Of a stretch of 64,000 bases of DNA, positions 34,421-44,058 are shown in pieces; position 1 is the first letter of the stretch, and every line of letters starts with the position of its first letter. The stretch is taken from assembly GCF_002277815.1 (NCBI RefSeq), contig NZ_NKJI01000010.1:124001-188000 (forward strand). The letters are read 5' to 3'. This stretch comes from Pseudomonas sp. ERMR1:02 (GTDB taxonomy: Bacteria; Pseudomonadota; Gammaproteobacteria; Pseudomonadales; Pseudomonadaceae). The position numbers and the translations under genes are program-made. The notes below the pieces were generated by a model. The model was not told where the DNA came from. It made no database searches and saw nothing but the letters and a program-made list of their open reading frames with translations.

Positions 34421-34439
34421 CACGTGTACGCCGTAAGTC

Positions 34440-35455
34440 CTAGTTCGGGTCCAGCAACCCGCCGCACCAGTTCCGCGACAGACGACTACCGGTGAATTTC
34501 GCCACCCCCATTCCTTGAGGAATCAATCGATCCCGATAGCGTGTGACCAACCGTCCCGTTTGCTCGGTATACAACACCACCTCGGAAGCCGGATCACCCG
34601 GGCGTCGCAGGATTCGCGCAAAGCGCTGCCCTTCTTCGACGAGATCGCCCAACTCCTTTTCAAAGATCAGCACCCCAGCCTGCGGCGCAATAATGGTTTC
34701 CATGTGGCCCATTTCCACAGCCTCGACGGGCCAGTCAGCCGGCGTCACCGCTTCCGCGATCGCCCCATATCCGCACAGCCAGGCATACAGCCCCTCGGCA
34801 TCCTGTTCGGCGAATCGATCATTGACGTCGCCCTGCCCGCGCAGTTCCAGGGTCGCGGCCATGTGCTGGTCGGTCGTACCAGCGCGCTGCCACGGCGCAA
34901 TGATGGTTTCCTCGAAGGAGCCATCGTCGCCGTCGTCCCAGATGATCGCCACGTCCATCTTCATCGCCGCCGCCAGTTCGCGGCCACGGGCCAGAAGCTG
35001 CGGTGCACGTAGAGGTAGGGCAGCGCTTCGTCATCGGTGTGCAGGTCGAGCATCACATCTGCCGGTGCGGCCAGTTGCACCAGTTTTTGTTGCCACTGCT
35101 GGACGACGGTTGAGGGTGTTTCCATCGCGGCCGACTGGTCGAACCCGCGGTTGAAGTTCTGTCCGGTCGCGTCGTGATATCGGCCGAGAATCCGCCCCTG
35201 GCGAAACTGCCCGATCCCCAGGGGGTTGGCTTGTGGCACCACGGTCACGCTGCCCTTGAGCCGACCCTGCGCCTGCGCCACCTGAAGGCGTTGCATCAAC
35301 AGGTGCAGGACCAGCATCCCGGCGATTTCATCGGCGTGTACCCCGGCCTGCAAATGCACTTTCGGCCCGTGGCCTTCGCCCTCGAAGCGCCAGGCACCGA
35401 CCTGTACGGTGTCGCCGTTATTGTTACGAACGTTGAACGAAACATCCTGCACCAT
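34440..35455 (-). pseudogene. Succinylglutamate desuccinylase/aspartoacylase family zinc deacylase, one frameshift
   Basis: Zinc-dependent deacylase, 338 residues when corrected, of the AstE/AspA family, which also includes DoeB-type N-acetyl-diaminobutyrate deacetylases. Zinc ligands are in LQAGVHADEIAG (His, Glu) and LDLHTDDE (His), with a substrate-binding region GQNFNRGF. Near 34981 a CCC reads CC on the coding strand, so WPVAANW should read WPVARELAAAMKMD and continue in the next frame. The gene follows the EamA exporter in the operon, hinting that an imported N-acyl amino acid is deacylated (inference). Confidence 0.86.
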
Positions 35456-35573
35456 GTGTGTGCCCTCCCCTCATGACTGTTAAAAAAACGTCGTAGCTGT
35501 CGAGACTGGAGATTGAACGTCTGTTAACTAAGGTTTCACGATCGACGACACCCGCCTCGCCGCCATCGGTCTA

Positions 35574-36578
35574 TCAGCGATGCTCGACGGTCTCTGGATC
35601 GAGTGGTGCCTGAACCCCGGGACCTTCAGCCCGGCCAACGGCGTGCACATCTGCCGCTGCTGGATAAAGGGACTGCGACACGGAGCATTCGGCACCGACG
35701 ACGTCCTGTGACGGATGCCGACCGAAGATCATCGCCAGGGTGCCACTGACCGCGATCAGGCCGGCGCCGATAATCAGCGACACATCCATCAGCGTGCCCC
35801 AGATCAGGCTCGACAACAGAAACGCCCAGATCAGCCCGGTGTACTCGAACGGCGCCAGCACCGTCGCGGTGGCCCGCCGGAAACTGGCGAACAACAGAAA
35901 CTGCCCGATACCGCCCATCAACCCTGCGCCGAGCATGCCCAACCATGCAGGCATCGGGGTCGGAGTGTGGGTCCAGGGCAACGCCACCGCCATGCAGATG
36001 ACAAACACCACGTTGGTGATCAGCATCTGCTCCAGCACCGAGGTCTGGTCATCCACCTGACGCAGCTGGATATAGGTGAACGCCCAGAACATCGCCGCCA
36101 GCAATGTCAGGACAATCGGCAATGGCTCGGCCATGTTACTGGGGCGACAGGCAATCACCACACCGACAAAACCGATGATCAGGGCGAACCACTGCCAACC
36201 GGTGACACGCTCCTTGAGAATCGCCGTCGCCAGTATCGTCACCATGATCGGTGCCGAAAAATACAGGGTGGTCATTTCTGCCAGAGTCAGGTCACGGGCC
36301 GCCGTGTAATACAGCAGCCACGCGGCAATCGAAAGCAAGCCGCGCACCACCAGTAAACGTCGACTGGGCGAGCGCCAGGCACGCCGAACCAACTGCAGGC
36401 GCCCCGCCAGCAACACCGCGAACACCACCACAAGGGCGCGCCAGAACAGGATGGTGAACACCGAATAATCGGCCACCAGCCACTTGATGCCCGCGTCCTG
36501 CAAAGACAGGAACGCATAGCCCAAAGTGCACAGGCCAATGCCTTGCAGCGAGCGGTCAACCTGTGACTTGTTCATCAT
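35574..36578 (-). CDS. EamA/DMT family transporter
   Basis: Drug/metabolite-type exporter of about 334 residues with ten predicted transmembrane helices in two EamA repeats (for example GYAFLSLQDAGIKWLV and LYFSAPIMVTILATAILKER; then AAMFWAFTYIQLRQV and FEYTGLIWAFLLSSLIWG). The last 40 residues are a hydrophilic tail. The ATG at 36578 overlaps the stop of the upstream permease (ATGA), so it is translationally coupled to an importer. It may export the product of, or relieve excess from, the compound imported. Confidence 0.9.
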   Translation of the reverse strand: MMNKSQVDRSLQGIGLCTLGYAFLSLQDAGIKWLVADYSVFTILFWRALVVVFAVLLAGRLQLVRRAWRSPSRRLLVVRGLLSIAAWLLYYTAARDLTLAEMTTLYFSAPIMVTILATAILKERVTGWQWFALIIGFVGVVIACRPSNMAEPLPIVLTLLAAMFWAFTYIQLRQVDDQTSVLEQMLITNVVFVICMAVALPWTHTPTPMPAWLGMLGAGLMGGIGQFLLFASFRRATATVLAPFEYTGLIWAFLLSSLIWGTLMDVSLIIGAGLIAVSGTLAMIFGRHPSQDVVGAECSVSQSLYPAAADVHAVGRAEGPGVQAPLDPETVEHR

Positions 36579-37282
36579 GCGGACCTGCGCACTGGGGTAC
36601 CGCGGCGTTCGGCAAAGGCGAACAACGCCTCGATCAGGAAAGTCAGGCAAACGTACACACCGGCTACCAGCAGCAACGGCTCATACACTTGCAGGGTCTG
36701 CGCCCGCACCACGTTGGCCGCGCCCAACAGGTCGATCACCGCGATGGTCGAGGCCAGTGCCGTGGATTTGAGGAGCATCACGGTTTCCCCGGCCAGGGTC
36801 GGCAACAGCAATCGCAACGCCCGAGGCAAACGCACCCGCAACAGGGACTGGCGCGGGGTCATGCCGAATGCCGAAGCCGCTTCCATTTCGCCTTTGGGCA
36901 CGGCCAGCAGGCCGCCGCGAAGCACTTCGCCAACATAGGCACCCACCGAAATCACCAGGGCGAAGACGATGTACCAGTAGCCATCACGCAGGTACGGCCA
37001 GAAAAAACTGCCGCGTATCAGCGGAAACTGCGCGAACAGGCTGCCAAGGCCGTAGTAGAAGATGTAGATCTGGATCAGCAACGGTGTACCGCGCGTCACG
37101 CTGGTATAGAACAGGCTGACCTTGGCGATCACCCTATTCTTCGAGATTCGCGCCAGTGCCACCAATATCGCCAACACGAACCCCAGCACGCTGGAAATCA
37201 ACAGAATGGCGATAGTCGTTTGCAGCCCTCGGACCAAGAGCGACATGTATTCAAGTATCCACGCTGGAATCATTTCATTCAC
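36575..37282 (-). CDS. Polar amino acid ABC transporter permease
   Basis: Permease of 235 residues, HisQM type. Transmembrane segments include TIAILLISSVLGFVLAILV, and the EAA loop is AASAFGMTPRQSLLRVRLP. It begins nine bases after the other permease and its stop overlaps the exporter start. The pair form the channel for the binding protein at 38155-38937. Confidence 0.92.
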   Translation of the reverse strand: MNEMIPAWILEYMSLLVRGLQTTIAILLISSVLGFVLAILVALARISKNRVIAKVSLFYTSVTRGTPLLIQIYIFYYGLGSLFAQFPLIRGSFFWPYLRDGYWYIVFALVISVGAYVGEVLRGGLLAVPKGEMEAASAFGMTPRQSLLRVRLPRALRLLLPTLAGETVMLLKSTALASTIAVIDLLGAANVVRAQTLQVYEPLLLVAGVYVCLTFLIEALFAFAERRGTPVRRSA

Positions 37283-37291
37283 TCGGCCGGT

Positions 37292-38004
37292 TTAGTCAGC
37301 AAGAGGCATCCAGCGACGAATGCGTCGCTCCAGCCGTCCCGACAAATAGTTGGACACCAGCGTCACTGCGTAATACAGCGCGGCGGCCGTGAGGTAGAAC
37401 AACAGGTAGTGACGCGTCGAGCCCGCGCCTTGCTTGGCGGTGTACAGCAGCTCGTTGGTGCCGACCACGCTGATCAGGGCACTGTCCTTGATCAGGTTGA
37501 TCCACAGGTTGGCCATCCCCGCCATCGCGTACGGCGCCATGATCGGCAGCGTGACGCGGCGGAACAGGGCGAAGCCGTGCAGGCCGAAGGCTTTGGCCGC
37601 TTCGATCTGGCCAAAGGGAATGGCCTGGATCGCCGCGCGGAAAATCTCCGACGCGTAGGCGCCCTGCACCAGCCCAGCACCACAATGGCCGCCAGCGGAC
37701 CGCTGACGTTCAACACGTCGTAGCCGAGCGAGGCCATCAACGAGTTGAGCAGCATGGAGCCGACGTAATACAGCAACAGAATCAGCAGCAACTCCGGAAC
37801 CGCCCGGAAGAGCGTGGTGTAACCGCGGGCCAATGCGGCAATCGGTTTTGGCGCGCCCAACTTCAGGCAGGCCACCACCAAACCGATGGCCAGCCCGACC
37901 ACAAAGGCCCCGGCCGATATCTGCAGGGTCATCCAAAGCCCCTTGAGCAGCGCTGCGCCCCATCCTTGTTCGCTGAAATTGATCAAATCGAACATTGCTG
38001 GCAT
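37292..38004 (-). pseudogene. Polar amino acid ABC transporter permease, one frameshift
   Basis: Second permease of the importer, 237 residues when corrected. Start MPAMFDLINFSEQGW with GGAG six bases upstream of 38004. Conserved segments are LFRAVPELLLILLLYYVGS and, in the next frame, GAYASEIFRAAIQAIPFGQ and the EAA loop AAKAFGLHGFALFRRVTLP. Near 37673 a CC is read as C (LGLVQGAY becomes LGWCRAP). A REP pair separates the gene from the binding-protein gene. Confidence 0.88.
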
Positions 38005-38034
38005 TTCAGTCTCCAGTAAAGACACCGCCGGCCC

Positions 38035-38137
38035 CTGTAGGAGCGAGCTCGCTCGCGATGGTCGTTTGGACGCCGCGTTCATTCAGGCTCCCGCGTCATC
38101 GTTGACGTACATCGCGAGCGAGCTCGCTCCTACAGAG
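38035..38137. repeat. REP pair inside the operon
   Basis: CTGTAGGAGCGAGCTCGCTC and its inverted partner lie between the binding-protein gene and the permease gene. This position usually marks differential mRNA stability, with more binding protein than permease (established for REP in malEFG-like operons; inferred here). Confidence 0.88.
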
Positions 38138-38154
38138 GATTTGCGTTCAGGTCA

Positions 38155-38937
38155 TTAGAACGTCGGCTTCACGCTGGTACCGAAGTAGCTCTGGGACAGG
38201 TCGTCATAGTCCTTGCTCGCCAGCAGTTCCTGGATGGCCTTGTCGAGTTTTGCCTTGAGTGCGGCGTCGTCCTTGCGCAAACCGGCGCCGACGCCCTTGC
38301 CAAAGATCGGGTCGTACGGCACAGCGCCAAGGTAGGCCAGGTCTTTTGCGTCCGGGGTCTTGACGAAGGCCGCCATCGCCGTGCCGTCGGCCATCATCAA
38401 GTCGATGCGGCCGGCAATCAGGTCGGCGTTGGCCGAGTCCTGAGTGTCGTAATACTTAACGTCGGCGATTTTTTCGTAGTAGGTCTTCAGGTAGCTGGCG
38501 CTGACCGTCGAGTTCTGCACGCCGATGGTCTTGCCCTTGAGGTCGTCAGGGTATTTTTTAACGGAAGCGTCCTTCGGACCGACAATCGCAATCACCGAGT
38601 CGTAGTAAGCCTTGCTGAAGGCGATTTGTTTCTCCCGCTCTTCGGTCACCGACATCGAGGAGAAAATCACGTCGATCTTCTTCGCCAGCAGCGACGGAAT
38701 GATCCCGTCCCACGCCACTTCCTTGATCTCGCAATCGGCTTTCATTTCGCTGCACAGCTTGTGGATCAGGTCGACTTCAAAGCCCTTCCATTCACCGTTG
38801 GCCTGTTTCTCGGTGTAAGGCGGATAGGGTTCGGCTGCGACTGCGAACCTGATCGGTTGGGCTTGGGCCGCACTCATGCCGGCCAGCATTACGCAGGCCG
38901 CGCCGGTGATCCAGTTTGCCAAACGTCGATTTCCCAT
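38155..38937 (-). CDS. Amino acid ABC transporter substrate-binding protein
   Basis: Periplasmic binding protein of 260 residues (SBP_bac_3). The signal peptide ends AAQA-QPIRF. Family landmarks are PPYTEKQANGEWKGFEVDLI, IDVIFSSMSVTEEREKQIA and TIGVQNSTVSASYL. The ATG at 38937 has GGGGAAAA upstream; longer frames run into the ATPase end without a signal. It follows the aminotransferase-ATPase fusion by 25 bases. Confidence 0.91.
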   Translation of the reverse strand: MGNRRLANWITGAACVMLAGMSAAQAQPIRFAVAAEPYPPYTEKQANGEWKGFEVDLIHKLCSEMKADCEIKEVAWDGIIPSLLAKKIDVIFSSMSVTEEREKQIAFSKAYYDSVIAIVGPKDASVKKYPDDLKGKTIGVQNSTVSASYLKTYYEKIADVKYYDTQDSANADLIAGRIDLMMADGTAMAAFVKTPDAKDLAYLGAVPYDPIFGKGVGAGLRKDDAALKAKLDKAIQELLASKDYDDLSQSYFGTSVKPTF

Positions 38938-38962
38938 GTTTTTTCCCCGTCTTTTGTTGTTT

Positions 38963-40978
38963 TTAGCGAGTCTGATGAGCGTTGACGAATTGTCGGCAAC
39001 GCTCGCTGCGTGGGTGTACGAACACTTCGTCCGGCGAACCGGTTTCCTCAATCAGCCCTTGATGCAAAAAGGCGACTTTGGAAGAGACATCACGTGCGAA
39101 GGCCATTTCATGGGTCACCAGGATCATGGTCCGGCCTTCTTCGGCGAGAGAGCGGATCACCCGCAGCACTTCGCCGACCAGTTCCGGGTCGAGTGCCGAG
39201 GTGGGTTCATCGAACAGCATGACCTTGGGCCGCATGGCCAGGGCCCGGGCGATGGCCACCCGTTGTTGCTGTCCCCCGGAGAGAAACGCCGGGTATTCGT
39301 TGCGCTTGGCTGCAAGCCCGACGCGTTCGAGCAAGGCTTCGGCCCGTTCAGTGGCTTCCGCTTTGCTTTCACGCAAGACCTGGGTCGGCGCTTCGATCAG
39401 GTTTTCGAGCACCGTGCGATGGGGCCAGAGGTTGAAGTTCTGGAACACCATGCCCAGGCTCGATCTTATGCGTACAAGCTGCTTGGCATCCGACACCAGC
39501 GGTGCGCCGGGACGATTCTGGTTAAGGTGAATGCTTTCACCGTCCACCAGAATGCGCCCCTGGTCTGGCACTTCGAGCATGTTGATGCAGCGCAGCAAGG
39601 TACTTTTGCCCGAGCCGCTGGCGCCGATCAGCGAGATCACCTCGCCTTCGCGGGCAGTCAGGGACACGCCCTTGAGCACCTCGATATTGCCGAAGCGTTT
39701 GTGCAGTTGATCGACCTCGATCATGGTCCGGGCCGCGCTCGGTGCGACTGTCGCTTCACTGGTGACGCGGCTGATGACGGGGCTCTTTACAAGGCTGGGC
39801 ACTTCGCCCTTGAGCACTAGGACAAAATCGCGAATACGCTGACAAGCCTCGGCCAGTCGCTCTTCACCGAGGGTGAAGGACAACCGCACAAAACCCTGGG
39901 CCGGTTCGCCGAAAGCAGCGGCATCGAGCACCGATACCCTCGCCTCACGCAACAGACGCCAGGCGAACTCCAGCGAAGTCAGCCCCGTACCGCGTACGTC
40001 CACCAGCACAAACATGCCGGCGTCGGGCTTGAGCACACAAATTCCCGGGCAGTCCGACAGCCCCGCCACCACCAGATCGCGACGACGGCGATAGATATCG
40101 CGCATGCCGTGACTCACTTCATCGTGGGCTTGCACGGCTTTGAGCGCAGCTTCCATGACAAACCCTGGCAGGCCGTAAAGCATGCTCAACACCAGGGTTT
40201 CAGCATGGGCGATCAGAGTCGGATCAGCGACAATCCAGCCGATACGCCAACCGGTCATGGCATGGGATTTAGACAGGCTGCCGATCACCACGCAACGCTC
40301 GGCCATGCCCGGCAAGGCCGCCAGGCTTAAGTGGTCGCGCTCGAATGTCAGGCTTTCATAAACTTCGTCGACCACCACCCACAGGTCATGGGCGATGGCC
40401 AGATCAGCGATGGCTTGCAGCTCTTCGCCGTTGAGCACAACGCCGGTGGGGTTATTGGGGTTGGACAGGAAAATCGCCTTGGTCCGCGGCGTGATGGCTT
40501 TGGCCAGCACGGCAGCATCGACGCGGAAATCATCGTCCGCCGAGCACGCCACCCGCACCAGAGTGGCGCCGGAAGCCTTCAGGGTCGCCTCGTAGGTCAC
40601 ATACATCGGATCGAGAGCAATCACCTCGTCGCCGGCACTCAACAGGCACATCGAGGTGGCGAACAAGGCGTTCTGCGCCCCGGCCACGGTGATCACGTTT
40701 TCTGCTTGCAGCTCGCGGTCGAACAGCTTGCCGTAACGCGCGGCAATGGCTTCACGCAAGGCCCGGCGACCAGCGATTTCGGTGTAGTGAGTGTCACCTT
40801 CGCGTAGCGCCTGGATGGCGGCATCGGTGATGAAGTCGGGCGTAGGGAAGTCTGGATCGCCGACACTAAGAATGATCACATCCTCGCCCCGGTGTCGCGC
40901 TTCAAACGCCGCGTAGTGAATATCCCAGGCGGCAACGCCTTGACCTGAGATCCGCTCAACAAAGGGTGAAAACCGCAT
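38963..40978 (-). CDS. Aminotransferase fused to an ABC transporter ATP-binding domain
   Basis: A single 671-residue frame. Residues 1-395 are a class I aminotransferase: FLSNPNNPTGV at about 170-180, VVVDEVYESL near 205, and the PLP lysine Lys237 in GSLSKSHAMTGWRIGW. A 25-residue linker follows. Residues 419-671 are a complete HisP/GlnQ-type ATPase: Walker A GASGSGKST, Q-loop FQNFNLWPH, signature LSGGQQQRVAIARAL, Walker B VMLFDEPTSALD. The internal ATG at 39724 has no evident ribosome site, so separate translation is not obvious. The importer's other subunits follow directly. Because this sequence has many indels, a lost stop creating the fusion cannot be excluded. Confidence 0.85.
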   Translation of the reverse strand: MRFSPFVERISGQGVAAWDIHYAAFEARHRGEDVIILSVGDPDFPTPDFITDAAIQALREGDTHYTEIAGRRALREAIAARYGKLFDRELQAENVITVAGAQNALFATSMCLLSAGDEVIALDPMYVTYEATLKASGATLVRVACSADDDFRVDAAVLAKAITPRTKAIFLSNPNNPTGVVLNGEELQAIADLAIAHDLWVVVDEVYESLTFERDHLSLAALPGMAERCVVIGSLSKSHAMTGWRIGWIVADPTLIAHAETLVLSMLYGLPGFVMEAALKAVQAHDEVSHGMRDIYRRRRDLVVAGLSDCPGICVLKPDAGMFVLVDVRGTGLTSLEFAWRLLREARVSVLDAAAFGEPAQGFVRLSFTLGEERLAEACQRIRDFVLVLKGEVPSLVKSPVISRVTSEATVAPSAARTMIEVDQLHKRFGNIEVLKGVSLTAREGEVISLIGASGSGKSTLLRCINMLEVPDQGRILVDGESIHLNQNRPGAPLVSDAKQLVRIRSSLGMVFQNFNLWPHRTVLENLIEAPTQVLRESKAEATERAEALLERVGLAAKRNEYPAFLSGGQQQRVAIARALAMRPKVMLFDEPTSALDPELVGEVLRVIRSLAEEGRTMILVTHEMAFARDVSSKVAFLHQGLIEETGSPDEVFVHPRSERCRQFVNAHQTR

Positions 40979-41099
40979 GCCAGTGCCTCGTTCGAATGAA
41001 GAAACGCAAGCCCGCAACCAGCCGGGAGAGAAGGTGGAACGAACATAGTCCAAGCTGAACACTCGTTCAACAGAAAACTGATGAAGGTTCGCGTTCAGC

Positions 41100-41402
41100 G
41101 TAAACAGGTCGTTTTTGCGATAGTCGCGGCGTTTTTGTTCATCTGGTCGTTTGAACAAACTGGCAGCTAATGGGGATTGGATTGGGGTGGATCCGTTGTT
41201 GCGGTAATGGCTGCTAATGGTTCCGCTTTTACAGCGGGTCACTTGGAAAAACGGAACGCCGCCCGGCCCTAAGTAACCAAGGGCTCTTGCCCCACCACTC
41301 GGTGCCTCGCCTAGGCTCGGCATGCCCTCACTCCGGCCATCGTGGTTTAACGGGGCGCCCGGATCAAAAACAAACGAGGCGGCCTGACAGCCGACCTGAT
41401 CT
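41100..41402 (-). repeat. Dispersed Pseudomonas element, longer copy
   Basis: About 300 bases with no credible gene. Read on the minus strand it starts ATCAGGTCGGCTGTCAGGCC, continues through GCGCCCCGTTAAACCACGAT and AGCCTAGGCGAGGCACCGAG, and ends with CCGCTGTAAAAGCGGAACCA followed by GCAACAACGGATCCACCCC. A second, shorter copy in the opposite orientation is at 41558-41690, and fragments are at 52974, 28727 and 7077. I recognise this as a sequence often repeated in fluorescent pseudomonads, but know no established name for it. Confidence 0.7.
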
Positions 41403-41420
41403 TGAATGAACGCATTCCCC

Positions 41421-41522
41421 CTGTAGGAGCGAGCCTGCTCGCGATGGACGTCAACGAAAACGCGCCCTGTCTGAATGACCGCGTTGTCTGGACGTTTTTC
41501 GCGAGCAGGCTCGCTCCTACAG
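41421..41522. repeat. REP pair, GTAGGAGCGAGC family
   Basis: CTGTAGGAGCGAGCCTGCTC and inverted GCGAGCAGGCTCGCTCCTAC. It sits between two inverted copies of the dispersed element, so the whole of 41100-41690 is repeat DNA. Confidence 0.9.
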
Positions 41523-41557
41523 GGGTACGAATACAGGGTACGAATACATCCGCGAAA

Positions 41558-41690
41558 TCAGGTCGGCTGTCAGGCCGCCTCGCTTTTGATCTGGCTTTTG
41601 ATCTTCTTGCCCGAGAGGCCGAGTGGGGTTCTACGCGGCGGGCCCACGGAGCAGGACCGGAGCAAGGCACCGAATGGATATACACCCGAT
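41558..41690 (+). repeat. Dispersed Pseudomonas element, shorter degenerate copy
   Basis: ATCAGGTCGGCTGTCAGGCC is followed by a degraded middle and GGCCCACGGAGCAGGACCGG then GCAAGGCACCGAATGG, matching the organisation of the longer copy in the opposite direction. 41523-41557 holds a small tandem duplication of GGGTACGAATACA. Confidence 0.65.
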
Positions 41691-41741
41691 CCAAATATGC
41701 GCCTGCTGCCCTTTCTGAAAAACTGCGGTGTCTTAGTCCTT

Positions 41742-41768
41742 CGCGAGCAAGCTCGCTCCCACAGGGGG
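41742..41768. repeat. Single REP unit
   Basis: One unit, CGCGAGCAAGCTCGCTCCCA, without a close partner, about 50 bases before the MalY/PatB-type gene. Confidence 0.75.
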
Positions 41769-41818
41769 TTGGCGATTATCATGGCGTCATAACCATCCCT
41801 GCCGTTACGAGACCGCGC

Positions 41819-42969
41819 ATGACTTTCGATTTTGATCAGGTGTTCGACCGCCACAACACCGGCAGCACCAAATGGAGCCGGTACCCGGCCGACGTGTTGC
41901 CGATGTGGGTCGCCGACATGGATTTCGCCGCGCCGCCGATGATCATCCAGGCCCTGCAAAAGCGTCTGGAACACCCGATGGTCGGCTACAGCGTGGCCCC
42001 GGACAACCTGCGAGAAGCCATCGTTGCCGACTCTGGACAAGTACGCCTGGCGCGTCGAGCCGCAAGAACTGATCTTCCTGCCGGGGTCGAGTCAGGCTTC
42101 AACATGGCGCTGAAGGCGCTGGTCCAACCACAACAGAATGTCGTGGTGCAGGTCCCGAACTACCCGCCGCTGCGCCATGCGCCGGGTCATTGGGGCCTGC
42201 ACAAAGTCGAGCTGAATTTCGACACCCAACCAGACGGTACCTATGCCACGCCGCTGGATACCCTGAGCCAGTCACTGCAAGGTGGCGGCGCCCTGCTGCT
42301 GAGCAATCCACACAACCCACTGGGCAAGGCTTTCCCTCGGGAAGAACTGCAAGCCATCGCCGACATCTGCCTGGAGCATGACGCCTGGATCATCTCCGAC
42401 GAGATCCATGCCGAACTGTGCTTCGATGGTCGCAAACACATTCCGATGGCGGCCCTGAGCCCGCAAATCGCCCAACGCACCATCACCCTGATGTCGGCCA
42501 GCAAGGCCTACAATATTGCCGGGCTGAAACCTCGTTCATGATCATTCAGGATCGCCACCTGCGCGAGCGGGTCAACCACGCCCGTTGCGGCATGGTCGAC
42601 AGCGTCAACCCGCTGGGCCTGGAAGCCACCCGTGTCGCTTACAGCGAAGCGGGCGCCTGGCTGGCAGAACTGAGCGCCTACCTGCAGAGCAACCGCGATT
42701 ATCTGGTCGACGCGGTGCGCACCCGCTTGCCGGGCATCACCATGAATGTGCCGCAAAGTACTTATCTGGCATGGCTCGACTGCACGGCGCTGGGCCTTGC
42801 GAACCCGCAGCAGTTTTTCCTCGAACAGGCCAAGGTCGGCTTGAGCCCAGGCCTGGATTTTGGCGATGACTGCAACCAGTTCGTGCGCCTGAACTTCGGT
42901 TGCCCACGATCGCTGCTGGAGGAAGGAATTGCCCGGATGGAGCGTAGCTTGCGAAACCTCAAGGCTTGA
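41819..42969 (+). pseudogene. MalY/PatB-type C-S lyase, about three indels
   Basis: PLP-dependent cystathionine beta-lyase-like enzyme, about 383 residues when corrected. Family start FDQVFDRHNTGSTKWSRYP and PMWVADMDFAAPP, then LLLSNPHNPLGKAFPREEL, SDEIHAELCF and the PLP lysine in MSASKAYNIAGLK. Between about 42031 and 42086 a 55-base stretch is read out of frame: shifted by one base it gives LDKYAWRVEPQELIFLPG, as in the family. A third indel near 42528 separates NIAGLK from TSFMIIQDRHLRERV. All catalytic segments exist in one frame or another. Together with the rhodanese-lyase fusion this is a second C-S lyase in the window. Confidence 0.86.
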
Positions 42970-43102
42970 CAAGATAACCACACAAATCCCCTGTAGGAGC
43001 ACGTTACAGGGGATCGCGTAGGTCATCGAAATCCAACCGAACTCAAGACAAAACACCGGGGTCAACCCTTTGACTCCTTACCCTTGAGCCCGGAGATTAA
43101 TG

Positions 43103-43959
43103 ATGACCGACTATCCAAGACCACCCTTCCCCAAACAACACCAGCCTGTCCCCGGCTCGCAACGGAAAATGGACCCTTATCCCGACTGCGGCGAGCAAAG
43201 CTACAAGGGCTCGGGACGTCTGGAGGGCAAGATTGCCCTGATCACCGGTGGCGACAGCGGTATTGGCCGTGCGGTCGCCATCGCCTTCGCCCGTGAAGGC
43301 GCCGATGTCGCCATTGCCTACCTCGATGAACAGGAAGATGCCGAGGAAACCGCCCGTTGGGTCAAACAGGCGGGCCGGCAATGCCTGCTGCTGCCCGGTG
43401 ACCTGGCGCACAAGGTGCATTGCCAGGCACTGGTAGAAAAAACTGTCGAGCGCTTCGGTCGCATCGACGTCCTGGTCAACAACGCTGCGTTCCAGATGAC
43501 CCACCAGACCCTCGAAGACATCTCCGACGAAGAGTGGGTGATGACCTTCGACGTGAACATCACGGCCATTTTCAGGATCTGCCAGGCTGCGTTGAAACAC
43601 ATGAACCGGGCAGCTCGATTATCAACACCAGTTCGGTCAATTCGGACATGCCCAACCCCACCCTGCTCGCCTACGCCACGACCAAAGGCGCGATCGCCAA
43701 CTTCACCGCCGGCCTGGCGCAAATGCTCGGGCCGAAGAACATCCGCGTGAACAGCGTGGCACCGGGGCCAATCTGGACACCCCTGATTGTCTCGACCATG
43801 CCAGAGGAAACGGTACAGAACTTCGGAGGCAACACCCCGCTCGGTCGTCCGGGCCAACCCGTCGAAGTAGCACCGATCTATGTGCTGCTGGCATCGGATG
43901 AGGGCAGCTACATCACCGGCCAGCGCTTTGGCGTGACCGGAGGCAAGCCGATCCTTTGA
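43103..43959 (+). pseudogene. SDR family oxidoreductase (YhdG/YghA-like), one frameshift
   Basis: Short-chain dehydrogenase of the long-N-terminus group often annotated as general stress SDR, 285 residues when corrected. The N-terminal tail DPYPDCGEQSYKGSGRLEGK precedes TGGDSGIGRAVAIA and VLVNNAAFQM. Near 43606 ATGAACCCGG is read with one C fewer, so HMNRAARL should read HMNPGSSIINTSSVN. The rest, with YATTKGAIANFTAGLA (Tyr-x-x-x-Lys) and NSVAPGPIWTPLI, lies in the next frame to TGA at 43959. GGAG precedes the start at suitable spacing for 43103. Confidence 0.88.
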
Positions 43960-44058
43960 TCACGGTAAGCCGCTGAAAAATGGAACCTGTCGACAGGTAC
44001 CTCGCTCCATACCTTATGGCCCAGCCATGGCGGGCTCTTCGATATCTGGAGATCGTCC

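Noticed and set aside
40979..41323. N-terminal extension of the aminotransferase-ATPase fusion to 786 residues
   Set aside because: The extra 115 codons fall in the dispersed repeat element; the family N-terminus begins at the ATG at 40978.
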